A DNA stretch of 64,000 bases from Alistipes provencensis (lineage in GTDB: Bacteria; Bacteroidota; Bacteroidia; Bacteroidales; Rikenellaceae): the NCBI RefSeq assembly GCF_900083545.1, contig NZ_LT559262.1:1340397-1404396 (forward strand), in the 5' to 3' direction. Shown piece by piece: positions 27,109 to 37,200 of this stretch. The number at the start of each line of letters is the position of its first letter. Positions within the stretch are counted from its first letter, which is position 1. The translations under genes and the position numbers were made by a program. Below the pieces are notes generated by a model. The model saw only the letters and a list, made by a program, of their open reading frames with translations, had not been told where the DNA came from and searched no databases.

Positions 27109-28485
27109 ATGAACATACTCTCTTTCTTTCGCAAAAGCGAGCCTTCGGCGCCCTTCACGGGTGACGACGCGGCGCGCATGAAACTCTACAAAAAGCTCCG
27201 TTTCCAGAGCTTCATCGCCGGCACGGTCGGCTACAGCCTCTATTACGTCTGTCGCACGAGCCTCAATGTGGTCAAGAAGCCGATCCTCGAAAGCGGGGCG
27301 CTCGACGCCACGCAGCTGGGCATCATCGGCTCGGCGCTGCTGTTCGCCTACGCCATCGGCAAATTCGTCAACGGATTCCTCTCCGACCATAGTAACATCA
27401 AACGTTTTATGGCTGCCGGACTGTGCGTCTCGGCCGTCGCCAACCTGCTGGTCGGGGCGTTGGGCTTCGCCAACGGCGGGGGCATGGTCGGCAACATGAC
27501 GCTCTTCGTAGCCTTTGCCGTGATGTGGGGCGTTAACGGCTGGTCGCAGTCGATGGGCGCGCCCCCGGCGATCATCGCCCTTTCGCGGTGGTATCCCCTG
27601 AGCAAGCGCGGCACCTACTACGGATTTTTCAGCGCCAGCCACAACCTCGGCGAGTTCCTTTCGTTCCTCTTCGTCGGGGCCGTCGTCGGCATCTTCGGCT
27701 GGCAGTGGGGCTTCGTCGGGTCGTCGGTGGCCGGGGTACTGGGCGTGCTGGTGATCGTCTTCCTGCTGCACGACACCCCCGAATCGAAGGGACTGCCCCC
27801 GATCGAGGTGCTGACCGGCGAGGAGTCTCCCGAACAGAGCCACGACCACGAGTCCACCTCCGAGCTCCAGCGTTCGGTCATCCGCAACCCCTTCGTCTGG
27901 GTGCTGGCGCTGTCGAGCGCCTTCATGTACGTTTCGCGCTACGCCATCAACGGCTGGGGCGTGCTGTTCCTGCAAGAGGTCAAGGGATATTCGCTGGCCA
28001 CGGCCACGCAGGTCATCTCGGTCAACGCCCTGCTGGGGATCGTCGGAACGGTCTTTTCGGGATGGTTGTCCGACACGCTGTTTCACGGACGCCGCAACGT
28101 GCTGGCATTCGGATTCGGCGTGCTGAACACCATCGCTCTGTGCCTGTTCCTCTACTCGGGCGACAGCATGTTCGTCAACCTGCTGAGCATGGTGCTCTTC
28201 GGCATGGCCATCGGGGTGCTGATCTGCTTCCTCGGCGGACTCATGGCCATCGACATCGTGCCGCGCGAAGCCACGGGTGCCGCACTGGGTATCGTCGGAA
28301 TGGCCAGTTACGTCGGCGCCGGGTTGCAGGACATCGTCAGCGGCTGGCTGATCAATTCGGGCAAGACGGTTGCGGACGGCGTCACGACCTACGATTTCGA
28401 CACGGCCATCATTTTCTGGATCGCCGCCTCGGCCCTGTCGTTCGTCCTCGCGCTCTTCGTTTCGCAACGTTCACACGCAAAATAA
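27109..28485 (+). CDS. MFS transporter of the organophosphate:phosphate antiporter (GlpT/UhpT) type
   Basis: 458 residues with twelve predicted membrane spans. YSLYYVCRTSLNVVKKPIL near the first span and WGVNGWSQSMGAPPAIIALS followed by RWYPLSKRGTYYGFFSASHN are OPA-family hallmarks. Characterised members exchange glycerol-3-phosphate, hexose-6-phosphate or phosphoglycerate for phosphate across the inner membrane. UhpC-like members can be sensors instead. It follows the EEP hydrolase gene by 36 bp. It is the natural uptake step for organophosphates released by the two phosphoesterases and the EEP enzyme (inference). Confidence 0.88.
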   Translation: MNILSFFRKSEPSAPFTGDDAARMKLYKKLRFQSFIAGTVGYSLYYVCRTSLNVVKKPILESGALDATQLGIIGSALLFAYAIGKFVNGFLSDHSNIKRFMAAGLCVSAVANLLVGALGFANGGGMVGNMTLFVAFAVMWGVNGWSQSMGAPPAIIALSRWYPLSKRGTYYGFFSASHNLGEFLSFLFVGAVVGIFGWQWGFVGSSVAGVLGVLVIVFLLHDTPESKGLPPIEVLTGEESPEQSHDHESTSELQRSVIRNPFVWVLALSSAFMYVSRYAINGWGVLFLQEVKGYSLATATQVISVNALLGIVGTVFSGWLSDTLFHGRRNVLAFGFGVLNTIALCLFLYSGDSMFVNLLSMVLFGMAIGVLICFLGGLMAIDIVPREATGAALGIVGMASYVGAGLQDIVSGWLINSGKTVADGVTTYDFDTAIIFWIAASALSFVLALFVSQRSHAK

Positions 28486-30066
28486 ATGAGTATGAAAAAC
28501 AAAACTGTTATTCCTGCTATCGGGGCTCTCGCACTGGTTTCGTCTGCGACGGCCGCTACAAAGCCGAACATTCTGATAATCGTAGTGGATGATATGGGGT
28601 ACTCCGACCTCGGGTGTTTCGGCGGGGAGATTTCAACCCCCAATATCGATAAGTTGGCTGAGCAGGGTGTAAGGTTTACCCAATTTTACAGCAATCCGAT
28701 GAGTGCACCGACGAGGGCGTCCCTATTGACCGGTTTGTATCCGACCAACGCGGGTATCGGAAATATGGGGCTTGAAACCACGGTGAAGGAGTACCAGAAT
28801 TATCTCAGGCACGATTGTGCAACTGTCGCCGAGATATTTAAGAATGCGGGATATTACACCTACCAGAGCGGTAAATGGCATGTAGGACAGGATGAAGGGC
28901 AAAAACCGGTCGAACGGGGTTTCGACAAAGGATTTACGATGATAGGGGGTGCTACGGATTACTATGAGCCGTTAGGGATGTACATGGATAACGAGCCGTG
29001 GAAAGCTCCGGAGGGCTATTATATGACCCACGCTGTTACGGAGAAAGCCGTGGAATTCATCAATGAGGTCAGAGACGCGCCTTTTCTGATGTATCTGGCA
29101 TACAATGCGCCGCATTGGCCGTTGCAGGCTCCGCAGAAAGATATCGATAAGTATAAAGGCCGATATGACAGGGGGTGGGATGTGATAAGGAAGGAACGAT
29201 TTGAGCGGATGAAAAGAATGGGTGTATTATCTGAGGACGCGGTTCTTTCCCAACCTGATGAAAAAGCTGGCCGGTGGAAATGGGACGTTCTTTCGGCTGA
29301 GGAGAAAAAGAAATGGGCAGGCCGTATGGAGATATACGCTGCCATGATAGATGTCGTTGATCAGGGGGTCGGACAGGTGATCGAAGCGCTCGAGAAACAA
29401 GGAGTGCTGGACGATACGATTATAATGTTTATGTCGGACAATGGTTCGTGTGCTGAAGAGCGTGCAAAAGTATATATCAAGGGGGTGGATAAGGATGCAC
29501 CCCCGACGGTAGCCGGATCAACGATCGTTTACAAGGCACCTTGGGCGAATGTAAGCGCCACGCCGCATTGGAAATATAAAAGCTCGAGCTTTAATGGCGG
29601 AGTAAATGTACCATTGATCGTGCGCTATCCGCAGGTAGTGAAGCAGCAAGGCGGATTCAACAGGTCGGCGGCGCATGTAATAGATGTTCTGCCCACCTTG
29701 CTGGATCTTACGTCCACGAAGAAATTGACGTATATGGGTGGACAAAAAATGCAGGATTTGGATGGTGTCAGCATGAAATCGCTGTTGGAAGGAGGCGATA
29801 AGCCGATACATGACTATATCTGTTGGGAACACAGAGGAAAATGCGCTATACTGAAGGGCAATTGGAAGATGGTGCTTGATAATTCAAGCCAGCAATGGAG
29901 ATTGTATGATCTGACCAGGCACGGAGGTGTGGAGATCGAAGACCTTTCGGCTCGGAATCTTCAAAAGATGGAAGAACTTTTGGCTGACTATAAGGAATGG
30001 ATGAAAGAGAATAAGGTTATTCCATTTCCGGAACAACTCAAATTGCCGAAGAGGGATAAACAGTAA
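28486..30066 (+). CDS. S1-family sulfatase (arylsulfatase A type, serine-type)
   Basis: 526 residues with a signal peptide. The ATG directly abuts the transporter stop; ATG 28492 (MKNKTVIPAIGALALV) is equally likely. VVDDMGYSD carries metal ligands, and SAPTR at 73-77 is the sulfatase signature with Ser73, which an anaerobic sulfatase-maturating enzyme must convert to formylglycine. GKWHVG and the MSDNG region complete the active site. It hydrolyses a sulfate ester on a glycan or aryl compound in the periplasm or at the surface. The gene is clearly AT-richer than its neighbours and uses more A/T-ending codons, suggesting later acquisition. No maturase gene is in the window. Confidence 0.93.
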   Translation: MSMKNKTVIPAIGALALVSSATAATKPNILIIVVDDMGYSDLGCFGGEISTPNIDKLAEQGVRFTQFYSNPMSAPTRASLLTGLYPTNAGIGNMGLETTVKEYQNYLRHDCATVAEIFKNAGYYTYQSGKWHVGQDEGQKPVERGFDKGFTMIGGATDYYEPLGMYMDNEPWKAPEGYYMTHAVTEKAVEFINEVRDAPFLMYLAYNAPHWPLQAPQKDIDKYKGRYDRGWDVIRKERFERMKRMGVLSEDAVLSQPDEKAGRWKWDVLSAEEKKKWAGRMEIYAAMIDVVDQGVGQVIEALEKQGVLDDTIIMFMSDNGSCAEERAKVYIKGVDKDAPPTVAGSTIVYKAPWANVSATPHWKYKSSSFNGGVNVPLIVRYPQVVKQQGGFNRSAAHVIDVLPTLLDLTSTKKLTYMGGQKMQDLDGVSMKSLLEGGDKPIHDYICWEHRGKCAILKGNWKMVLDNSSQQWRLYDLTRHGGVEIEDLSARNLQKMEELLADYKEWMKENKVIPFPEQLKLPKRDKQ

Positions 30067-30114
30067 AAATAGACCTGTGAAACTATCTGCGGTTTTGATA
30101 TTTACGGTTGCCGA

Positions 30115-30308
30115 TTATTCGGCAAGCCGGCTCATGGGTAAAATGACGGAAGTAATGGGCTCTGCATCATATGCTTTAGTTGAATTGTAATCATCTTTCC
30201 AGAGGTAAGTTCTGCCATTTGCTAGTTTGGGACCATTGCATATTGTTTTCTAACTCCATTATGTCCAGTTACTAAGCTGTCTGCATATATAATGTATCGA
30301 TTTGGTTG
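30115..30308 (-). pseudogene. Decayed 3' gene remnant, family not recognised
   Basis: Read on the minus strand, this AT-rich gap encodes two protein-like stretches in different frames: RYIIYADSLVTGHNGVRKQY-AMVP, then KLANGRTYLWKDDYNSTK through PITSVILPMSRLAE and a stop (TAA, reverse complement of 30115-30117). One extra base after the AMVP codons would join them into about 60 continuous codons. A stop precedes the first part (30309-30311) and no start is present. The composition is that of real protein, not random low-GC DNA. I read it as the truncated, frameshifted tail of a minus-strand gene. I do not recognise the family. Confidence 0.5.
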
Positions 30309-30326
30309 TTAATAGCATGGAGGTAA

Positions 30327-30357
30327 AAAGAGGGAGCTTTACCAAAGCTCCCTCTTT
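30327..30357. terminator. Bidirectional rho-independent terminator
   Basis: A perfect 14-bp stem, AAAGAGGGAGCTTT and AAAGCTCCCTCTTT, with a 3-nt loop ACC. A/T runs on both sides make it work in both directions. It separates the sulfatase transcript from the convergent PKD-like lipoprotein operon ending at 30372. Confidence 0.9.
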
Positions 30358-30371
30358 GATTTGCAGGGTTG

Positions 30372-31850
30372 TTACGAAATACGGTACTTGTACATCACCT
30401 GCACCGGGTCGTTGCAGATACCCTCGTACTTTTTGACGAGGGTGTCGTCGGAGAACTGGAAGATATAAAGGCTTCCTTTGAGTTCTCCGGCCCGGTCGGG
30501 ATTGTAAGTCGCCACATAGAGCAGCGTTTCCTGCGTGTCGTCCCCGAAATCGCCCATGAAGTTCGTCGCCATGGAGCGGATGATCTCACCGTCCGGCAAG
30601 GTCAGTTTTGCGGTTATGGGAGGTGCGGATGTCAGGCTCCAGCGGTAGATCTTGTTGCCGTAGGAGTAATAAACGTCGCTCGAATTCTTGCTGTTCACCA
30701 TAATCGAATTCTCGTCCATATTGATTGCATCGGCCGTGAAGGTCGTTACGTCCTTGAATGTCCCAAGGGCGCTGGTCGTCGATTTGATGCAGTACGATTT
30801 GGGATCGGTCTGCGACCGGAAAAGCACATAGGTCAGGTTTTTCAGACTGGCCGGACACAGATTGACGATGTCGTATCCGGACAGAGATCGCGAGGTGATT
30901 TTGCCGGAACCGGGTTGGAATAAGGTCGTTGCGTTGTAGAGTACGGGTTTCCGATTGGGCTTTCCCGTTGCCGAAGTGCGGTAGACGAGCGTTGTGGCGT
31001 GGTTCACCAGACCGGCCTCCACAGCATCGGGCCGTTCACCGATGATGTCGGCAAAAAGGTCATAACGATAGGTATGGCCGTTATTCCCGCGGATGAGTAC
31101 ATAATAGGCCGCTGCACTTGTAGCTTCTCCTGCGAATTCGACGCACGATGCTCCGTACTCCGTTCCCAGCCGGTTGATGGCATAGAGTTCGAACGTTTTC
31201 GGATTGAGCTTGTAAATGGTTCCGCTCTCATCGGCGGTCGCCACGAGCAGCGAGGTGTACTGTATCTCTTTCGAGGTATAGTCCGAGATGTACATGGAAG
31301 TCCCTTTTTTAAGCGGATTGTCGGGGTTGATCGAAGCGAAGATATCAGGATAGATCTCCTGTTCGTTTGCTGCTATCTCATCTTCGGTCCGCTTTTTAAT
31401 AAAGGTCAGCGTTCCGCTCCCTTCGGCGTCGTTGCTCAGTATCAGGATGCCTTCATCCAGTCCGGAGTTGACATTGAGCGTAAAATATTTGTAGACGATA
31501 CACTCTCCGTTGTCGACTTTCAAACGCAGCAGGTATGTGCCTATACGGTTGAAAGTATAACGTATATCTGCCTTGTCGGAGATTACCTCGATACTCTCCA
31601 TGGCGTATTCGTCCTTGTCGGAGGCCTTGGGCTTGCCGTAAGCCCATTCGTAGGTAACGGGCAATTCGCTTTCGACCTGCAATTTGTCGTATACGAGCTC
31701 TTCGCCAAGGGAAACGTCGATGGTTGCCGATACTTCGTTGAATGAAATGGGTTCCAGCGTACGGAAATTTTCGTCTTCGGCATCGAAGCAGGCTGTTGTG
31801 CAGAATGCCATGCCGAGGAGAACTGTTCGATAGATTGTCTGTTTCATCAT
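30372..31850 (-). CDS. PKD-like family surface lipoprotein
   Basis: 492 residues with lipobox FCTTAC (Cys21). An Ig/PKD-like domain occupies about residues 30-130 (VTYEWAYGKP, FNRIGTYLLRLKVDNGE). A C-terminal part follows with repeated four-stranded blades suggestive of a beta-propeller. It is the last gene of the metalloprotease-SusC-SusD-DUF4843 operon and follows the DUF4843 gene by 16 bp. In Bacteroidetes, PKD-like and DUF4843 lipoproteins commonly travel together behind SusCD. A surface ligand-binding role is likely; no enzymatic motif is seen. Confidence 0.8.
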   Translation of the reverse strand: MMKQTIYRTVLLGMAFCTTACFDAEDENFRTLEPISFNEVSATIDVSLGEELVYDKLQVESELPVTYEWAYGKPKASDKDEYAMESIEVISDKADIRYTFNRIGTYLLRLKVDNGECIVYKYFTLNVNSGLDEGILILSNDAEGSGTLTFIKKRTEDEIAANEQEIYPDIFASINPDNPLKKGTSMYISDYTSKEIQYTSLLVATADESGTIYKLNPKTFELYAINRLGTEYGASCVEFAGEATSAAAYYVLIRGNNGHTYRYDLFADIIGERPDAVEAGLVNHATTLVYRTSATGKPNRKPVLYNATTLFQPGSGKITSRSLSGYDIVNLCPASLKNLTYVLFRSQTDPKSYCIKSTTSALGTFKDVTTFTADAINMDENSIMVNSKNSSDVYYSYGNKIYRWSLTSAPPITAKLTLPDGEIIRSMATNFMGDFGDDTQETLLYVATYNPDRAGELKGSLYIFQFSDDTLVKKYEGICNDPVQVMYKYRIS

Positions 31851-31866
31851 GATTCGGTTTTTTCCG

Positions 31867-32772
31867 TTATCTCAATAATGCGATCGGGTCTTTCCAATAT
31901 GTGCCGGACGAACCGGACGATTTGATTTCCTCGTAGTTGGGATCGTCCGGATGCTCGGCATAATATGTTTTGTAATATTCGCACAGCGGAATCAGTACAT
32001 AGGATGCCCATACGGTCGGATTTTCCAGTTGGATGAAATTCTTCGCAATTCCTTCCTTGTCGAGGTTCTCGCCGTAGCGGTCGACGCATTCTTGATAAAA
32101 CACGGGATTTTTCGTTTCGACCTGATGGTAAAGATCGAGCATTTTGCGGAACTTCTCCGGATAAAATCTGCCTAAATAGAGTGTCCATCCGAAAAGATCG
32201 TAACCGGTGGCAGAAGCATCCCACCAGTCGGGACAAGTGGGATCACCGTCGTTGACATACAGGTTGAACAGCGGGGTTTTGATCTTCTTCACGACGGTGG
32301 AATCTGCTGCCAGCGGCAGGAACTCGTCGTCCTCGACGATCCGGAACCGGATACAGGCATATTTGGTCTTCATGACCTCCTGCCGGTGGAGCGTCAGGGG
32401 AATCGATGTCTCGACTGCACCGGCGGGCAGGGTCAATGCGCCGATCTCGAAGTCCGTGCCGGACCGTGCCGTGATGACCGGAATCTTTTCTGTGCCGACG
32501 GTAATCGTTTCATCCGGATCGGCGTCGATGTATTCGATTGAGAATGTACGGTCGTAGTCGACGGGCATGCCCATCATTTTGACAGCGACGTTGTACTCTA
32601 TCTGTTGGTCTTCGATCAGTGAAAAGGAGACCTGAGGCAGGGCTGAAGTGACCTCGAAATAGAGATGGTCTTTCTGGGAGGTGTCATACATCAGCCAAGT
32701 GTCCTTGCAGCCCGCCAGCGTCAGGATCAGCGCTGTTGCGGCAGCGACGCGTAACGATATGTGTGTTTTCAT
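31867..32772 (-). CDS. DUF4843 domain lipoprotein
   Basis: 301 residues from ATG 32772, which gives a proper lipoprotein leader ending LILTLAGC (Cys22). A further-upstream in-frame ATG at 32847 would overlap susD and prepend a basic, non-signal stretch, so it is rejected. The LMYDTSQKDHLYFEV start and beta-rich body match DUF4843, a domain seen almost only next to SusD and PKD-like genes in Bacteroidetes. It is predicted to sit on the outer surface as a SusCD accessory. Molecular function is unknown. It lies 16 bp after the susD stop. Confidence 0.82.
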   Translation of the reverse strand: MKTHISLRVAAATALILTLAGCKDTWLMYDTSQKDHLYFEVTSALPQVSFSLIEDQQIEYNVAVKMMGMPVDYDRTFSIEYIDADPDETITVGTEKIPVITARSGTDFEIGALTLPAGAVETSIPLTLHRQEVMKTKYACIRFRIVEDDEFLPLAADSTVVKKIKTPLFNLYVNDGDPTCPDWWDASATGYDLFGWTLYLGRFYPEKFRKMLDLYHQVETKNPVFYQECVDRYGENLDKEGIAKNFIQLENPTVWASYVLIPLCEYYKTYYAEHPDDPNYEEIKSSGSSGTYWKDPIALLR

Positions 32773-32788
32773 GGATTTTGTTTTGAAG

Positions 32789-34228
32789 TTATTCTTCGCG
32801 GTTATCCTCTTCGTCTTTCGGAAGCGGGATTTTATAGGTGTTGACATCCGACCCGGAGAGCGTTATCGTAGATGTCGCCACGATATCCTTGCCCAGCCTC
32901 TTCATGTTGAACCATTGCTGTCCCTCGCCGTAGAACTCCTTGCGGCGCTCGATGTAGAGGGCGTCGGCCGTTACGGTGCGTCCCTGATCGCCCAAGGCGT
33001 CCAGCCCGCGCGTTTTGATGACGTCATCGAAATAGTCAGTCGCCGTGTCCGGGTCGCTTTCGAGCAGGGCCTCGGCCATGATGTAATACATTTCGGGAAT
33101 CCGGATCATGTTGATGCCCAGAATGGATTTTCCCGAATACGAAGGCTCGTCGCTGGTGTAATAAGTAGGGCTAACCAGACGGCGCAGCGTATTCGAACCT
33201 TCGTCGAACCATGCAGCCAGACGGTAGTCGGTCTGGGACGAGGACGAGCCGTCGAGATAGAGCGACCGGTAGTCGGTGGCCAGCGTAAAGGAACTGGCCG
33301 CTGATCCGCCGCTGAGTTGGTACTTATTGGCATTCTCTTTCTGTGACTTCGTGGAATAGATGCCGAAGATGGTTTCGTCAAGGTCCAATGTTCCGTTGTC
33401 CGGCTGGTTGAACGCTGTAGTCGGGCGGAATCCGAACTTGCCGCTGTCGATCACCTTTTTTGCGTAAATGGCGGCATTGGCCATATCGTTTTTTGACCAG
33501 TAGACGCGGGCCAGCAGGGCCTGCACGGCATAGAGGTTCATATGGATGATGCGGCACGAGGTGAACCCGCCGTTGGAGGCGTTCGTGCGGACCGTTTCTA
33601 CGAGCGTTTCATCTTCGGCAAGGCATTTTTCAGCCTCTTTCAGGTCGGCGATAATCTTTTCATAGGCTTCGTCGAGCGAACTGAACTTCGTGATGTCGAA
33701 CGAATACTTCGAAACGTAAGGGATGGCACGGGCTTTCGAAGCCTCATCGGCCCAGATAGGGGCACCGTACATGCGCAGCATGTCGAAATGCAGCAGCGCA
33801 CGCAAGGCTAATGCTTCACCTTTGTAAAGGGGAGTATGGGGAAACTCGTGGTCGCCGCCCTTTTCGATGTGCGAAACGATGTTGTTGATATGGTTAATGG
33901 TCTTGTAAACCGTCTTCCAAACGTCATTGCGGAGGCTTGAGGCGGTGCTCTTCGACCATTCGCCGATGGCCATGTTGCTCATCGCGTTGTCGGACAGGGT
34001 CACGTTGATGCTCAACACCTCGGGAATCCAGAACATATAGTCGCTGTACAGGTACTGTTGGGAGCCCAGTTCCGCATAGATGCCGTAAAGGGCGTCCTCA
34101 TATCCTTCGGCCGATTCGAACATGTCCTTGTCGAAGACTTCGCCTTTGGGGTTGACGTCCAGAAAATCGGAGCAGCCGAGCAGCGGGAGTGCCAGCGCGC
34201 ATAAAATGTAGTATTTCAATGTTTTCAT
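32789..34228 (-). CDS. SusD/RagB-family surface lipoprotein
   Basis: 479 residues with lipobox LPLLGC (Cys19), followed by SDFLDVNPKGEVFDKDMF, the usual SusD N-terminus. TPR-type helices follow (EALALRALLHFDMLRMYGAP is the hallmark SusD motif), then a C-terminal domain with IPEMYYIMAEALLESD and ERRKEFYGEGQQWFNMKR. It acts as the ligand-binding lid on the SusC barrel encoded 12 bp upstream. The head-of-operon protease suggests proteinaceous or peptide cargo, but no carbohydrate enzyme is present to confirm or exclude glycans. Confidence 0.95.
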   Translation of the reverse strand: MKTLKYYILCALALPLLGCSDFLDVNPKGEVFDKDMFESAEGYEDALYGIYAELGSQQYLYSDYMFWIPEVLSINVTLSDNAMSNMAIGEWSKSTASSLRNDVWKTVYKTINHINNIVSHIEKGGDHEFPHTPLYKGEALALRALLHFDMLRMYGAPIWADEASKARAIPYVSKYSFDITKFSSLDEAYEKIIADLKEAEKCLAEDETLVETVRTNASNGGFTSCRIIHMNLYAVQALLARVYWSKNDMANAAIYAKKVIDSGKFGFRPTTAFNQPDNGTLDLDETIFGIYSTKSQKENANKYQLSGGSAASSFTLATDYRSLYLDGSSSSQTDYRLAAWFDEGSNTLRRLVSPTYYTSDEPSYSGKSILGINMIRIPEMYYIMAEALLESDPDTATDYFDDVIKTRGLDALGDQGRTVTADALYIERRKEFYGEGQQWFNMKRLGKDIVATSTITLSGSDVNTYKIPLPKDEEDNREE

Positions 34229-34240
34229 AGCAGCGTCGTA

Positions 34241-37200
34241 TTAGAAGGTGGGACGGAAGATAAGGTTGATCGACCGGCAGTAGGGATAGGAGGTGCCGCG
34301 TTCGTATTTCACCGACGAAATATACCCGATATCGGACATGCCGATACCCACGCAGAGCCGCTTCAGACCGATCCGGCTGAGGAACTTGGCCTGAAACTCA
34401 TACGTCAACTGGATGTTCGAGATGTACAGTTCGTTTTTCCGCTCCACGAAACGTTCCGAATTGACCATCTCGTTTTTGGTGTTGATGGCCAGATAACGCA
34501 CGAGGTCGCCCGGTTTTTTCCAACGGTCGGTATAGGCCCGTGCATCGACATTCTTGTAGGGGTCGATGTTCTCGACCTTGCTCTGGAGCGTTGTGTTGTA
34601 AAAGTCGCTGCCGAAGGAGTAGGTCGTGCTGATCGAGAGCGAAATACCCTTGTAACGGACCGTATTCATCCATGAGCCGGTGAGGATCGGATTCGTGTTG
34701 CCTACGGCGACGCGGTCGTCACCCTGATACTTATAGGTGTATTCCCCGTTTTTCTTGATGAAGATCTCCTGTCCGGTTGCCGGGTCGATGCCGGCGGACC
34801 GGACCGCATAGATGTCGAATTGCGAACCGCCTTCGGTAAAGAGCAGTTTCGGCTTCACAGCGTCGTTGCTGTCGCCGACCGAAGTGTTTTTCAGAACCGT
34901 CGAGATGTCCCGGATGCGGTCCATGACGTGACCGCCCGTGACGGTCATGCTCCAGTACCAGTCTTTTGTCCGGAAAATCTGACCCGAGATCGCGAAGTCG
35001 AATCCCCGGTTGTTGATCTTTCCGAAGTTGACGTTCATCGAGGAAACGCCCACCGAGGGCGGGAGATTGATCGGCATCAGCAGGTTGTAGGTCGTGTTCG
35101 AATAGTAGTCGAATGACAGGTTCAGCCGATTGTCGAACATCGCCGCCGTGATGCCCACGTTGTTGTTGAGTTTCTTCTGCCATTTCAGCGCCGGATTGCC
35201 CATGGTGACGGGAACCGCTCCGATGCCGGTGTAATACTGGTAGTCGGATTTGTAGGAATAGATGGTTTTCGCTTGGTAATAGTCGAACGACACGCTGCCG
35301 TTGTAGCCGACGCTGTATTTGAGTGTCAGCGTATTCAGCCACGGAATGTCCTTGGCGAAGTTTTCATTGTGGATGTTCCATCCGATGCCCGCCGCCCAGA
35401 AAGGCGCGAAGCTGTTGTCGGAACCGAAGCGCGAGGACCCCGAACTGCGGTAGGAGGCATCGACGAAGTAACGGTTCAGCAAACTGAAGTTGCCGTTGAT
35501 GAAGAATCCGACTTCGGTCGCGATACGGTCGGTACCGCTGGGATGTCCGCTCTTGGGATAACCCATGGCGAAGGAGATGTCGCTCAGCTCGTCCTTGAGG
35601 AATCCGATGCCGACGGCCCGTGCCGAGGTGCTTCGGGTGTACTGCATGTTCGAACCGCCGCTGACGCGGAACATTGAACCGCCCTTGCCGATGGGCTTGC
35701 CGTAGTTGAGCACGAGCTTGCCGCTGAAGGTGTTTCCGTTGCGGTTCGAATATGCGTATTCGCCCTTTTGCGAAATGTCTTTTATATCTGAGTACTTTGC
35801 GGCATCCGGCGAGGTGTATATATCGTTCGATCCGGAGTTGATCGAGATGCTGCCCTGTCCGGTCACATAGAAATACTTGGTGATGTTCCACCGCGCTGTC
35901 AGCGAATTGGTCATTGCCTGCGTGCGTGCCTTGGAGAAACTCGAGAGCGTGGCGTCGTAAAGCGGGTTGGCCATCTTGCTCGACGAGGTGTCGTAAGGAT
36001 TGAAATAGTAGTTGCGGATGTATTCGCCGTTTTCGTCGCGGATCGGTTCATAGGGATTCAGGGCGACATAATCGGAGAATGTGCCGTAAGGCGAGTTCTC
36101 CGAATCGGTCAGCGAGAAGTTCGTCTTGAAGGCGATCGTCAGTTTGTCACGCAGGTGGTAGCCGATGTGGAATCCCAGCCCGTATTTGCGGCGGTTGTCG
36201 CCTTTCATTACGCCGTAGTCGTCCGAGAAACTGGCGGTCGCCCGATAATCCACGTTCTGGCCGCGGGCGCTCAGAGCCAGCGAGTGCGTATGGCTGAACG
36301 GAACGCGCAGCGGGGCGTGGATCCAGTCGGTGTTCACGCCGCGGCGAACGTTCTGCAGCTTGTAGTCGTAGGCTTTGTCCATCGACCCGTCGGACGTTTT
36401 GTAAAGCTCGGCCAGTTCCTCGAGGGCGAGTTTCTGCGCCGCATTGGTCAGGTTGAACGACGAAAGGTCGGGGATGCTGAATTTCGGGACGAAGTTGTAG
36501 CTCAGCCGGACCTTGTTCCCCTCGATGCGTTTGCGCTCGACGACGATCACGCCGTTTGCGCCCTTCTCACCGTAGAGGATCGTGGCCGAAGCATCTTTCA
36601 GGACGTCGACGCGTTCGATGTCGAACAGGTCGAGGTCGTAAAGCTCCTCCATCGAGATCTCCACGCCGTCGAGGACGATCAGCGGGTTGTTGACACCTTC
36701 TTCGCTTTCGTTGGTGATCAGTGAGTTGGCGCCGCGGATCAGCAGCGACGGGATGGCATTGGGGTTGGAGCCCTGAGCGTTGTTCTCGACCATAACCATG
36801 CCCGGAGTCACGGCGGCGATGCCGGCGATGAGGTTCGTCGGCGAGAGTGCGATCAGCTCTTCTCCCTTGATGGTGGTCGAGGCGCCGGTGAAGGTGCTTT
36901 TGGACTGGGTGTAGAAACCGTTGACGACGACCTCTTCGATCTCGGAGTCGTTTTTCAGCGTGACGTTCAGGTTGCTCGAGCCGTTGACGCTCCTCTCCTC
37001 CGGTTTCATGCCGATGAACGAGTATAGCAGCACGTTCTCCTTACCGGGACGGCGTCCGAAAGAGATGGAGTAGTTGCCTTTCGTGTCGGTCGATACACCT
37101 ATGTTCGTGCCTTTAAGCACGACGTTGGCGCCCGGCAGCGGCAGGTTGTTTTCGTCGAGGATCGTTCCGAATACGGTGATGCGTTCGAGGCTCTTGCCTT

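Larger units (their letters stand above)
30067..30371. other. Intergenic region, AT-rich, between convergent sulfatase and PKD-lipoprotein genes
   Basis: A 305-bp gap, noticeably AT-richer than the rest of the window. It contains a minus-strand gene remnant (30115-30308) and a bidirectional terminator (30327-30357). No intact gene, tRNA or promoter is evident. Confidence 0.7.

Noticed and set aside
28486..30066. The sulfatase considered a mobile-element cargo gene
   Set aside because: No transposase, integrase, terminal inverted repeat or target duplication was seen at either end; only composition differs.
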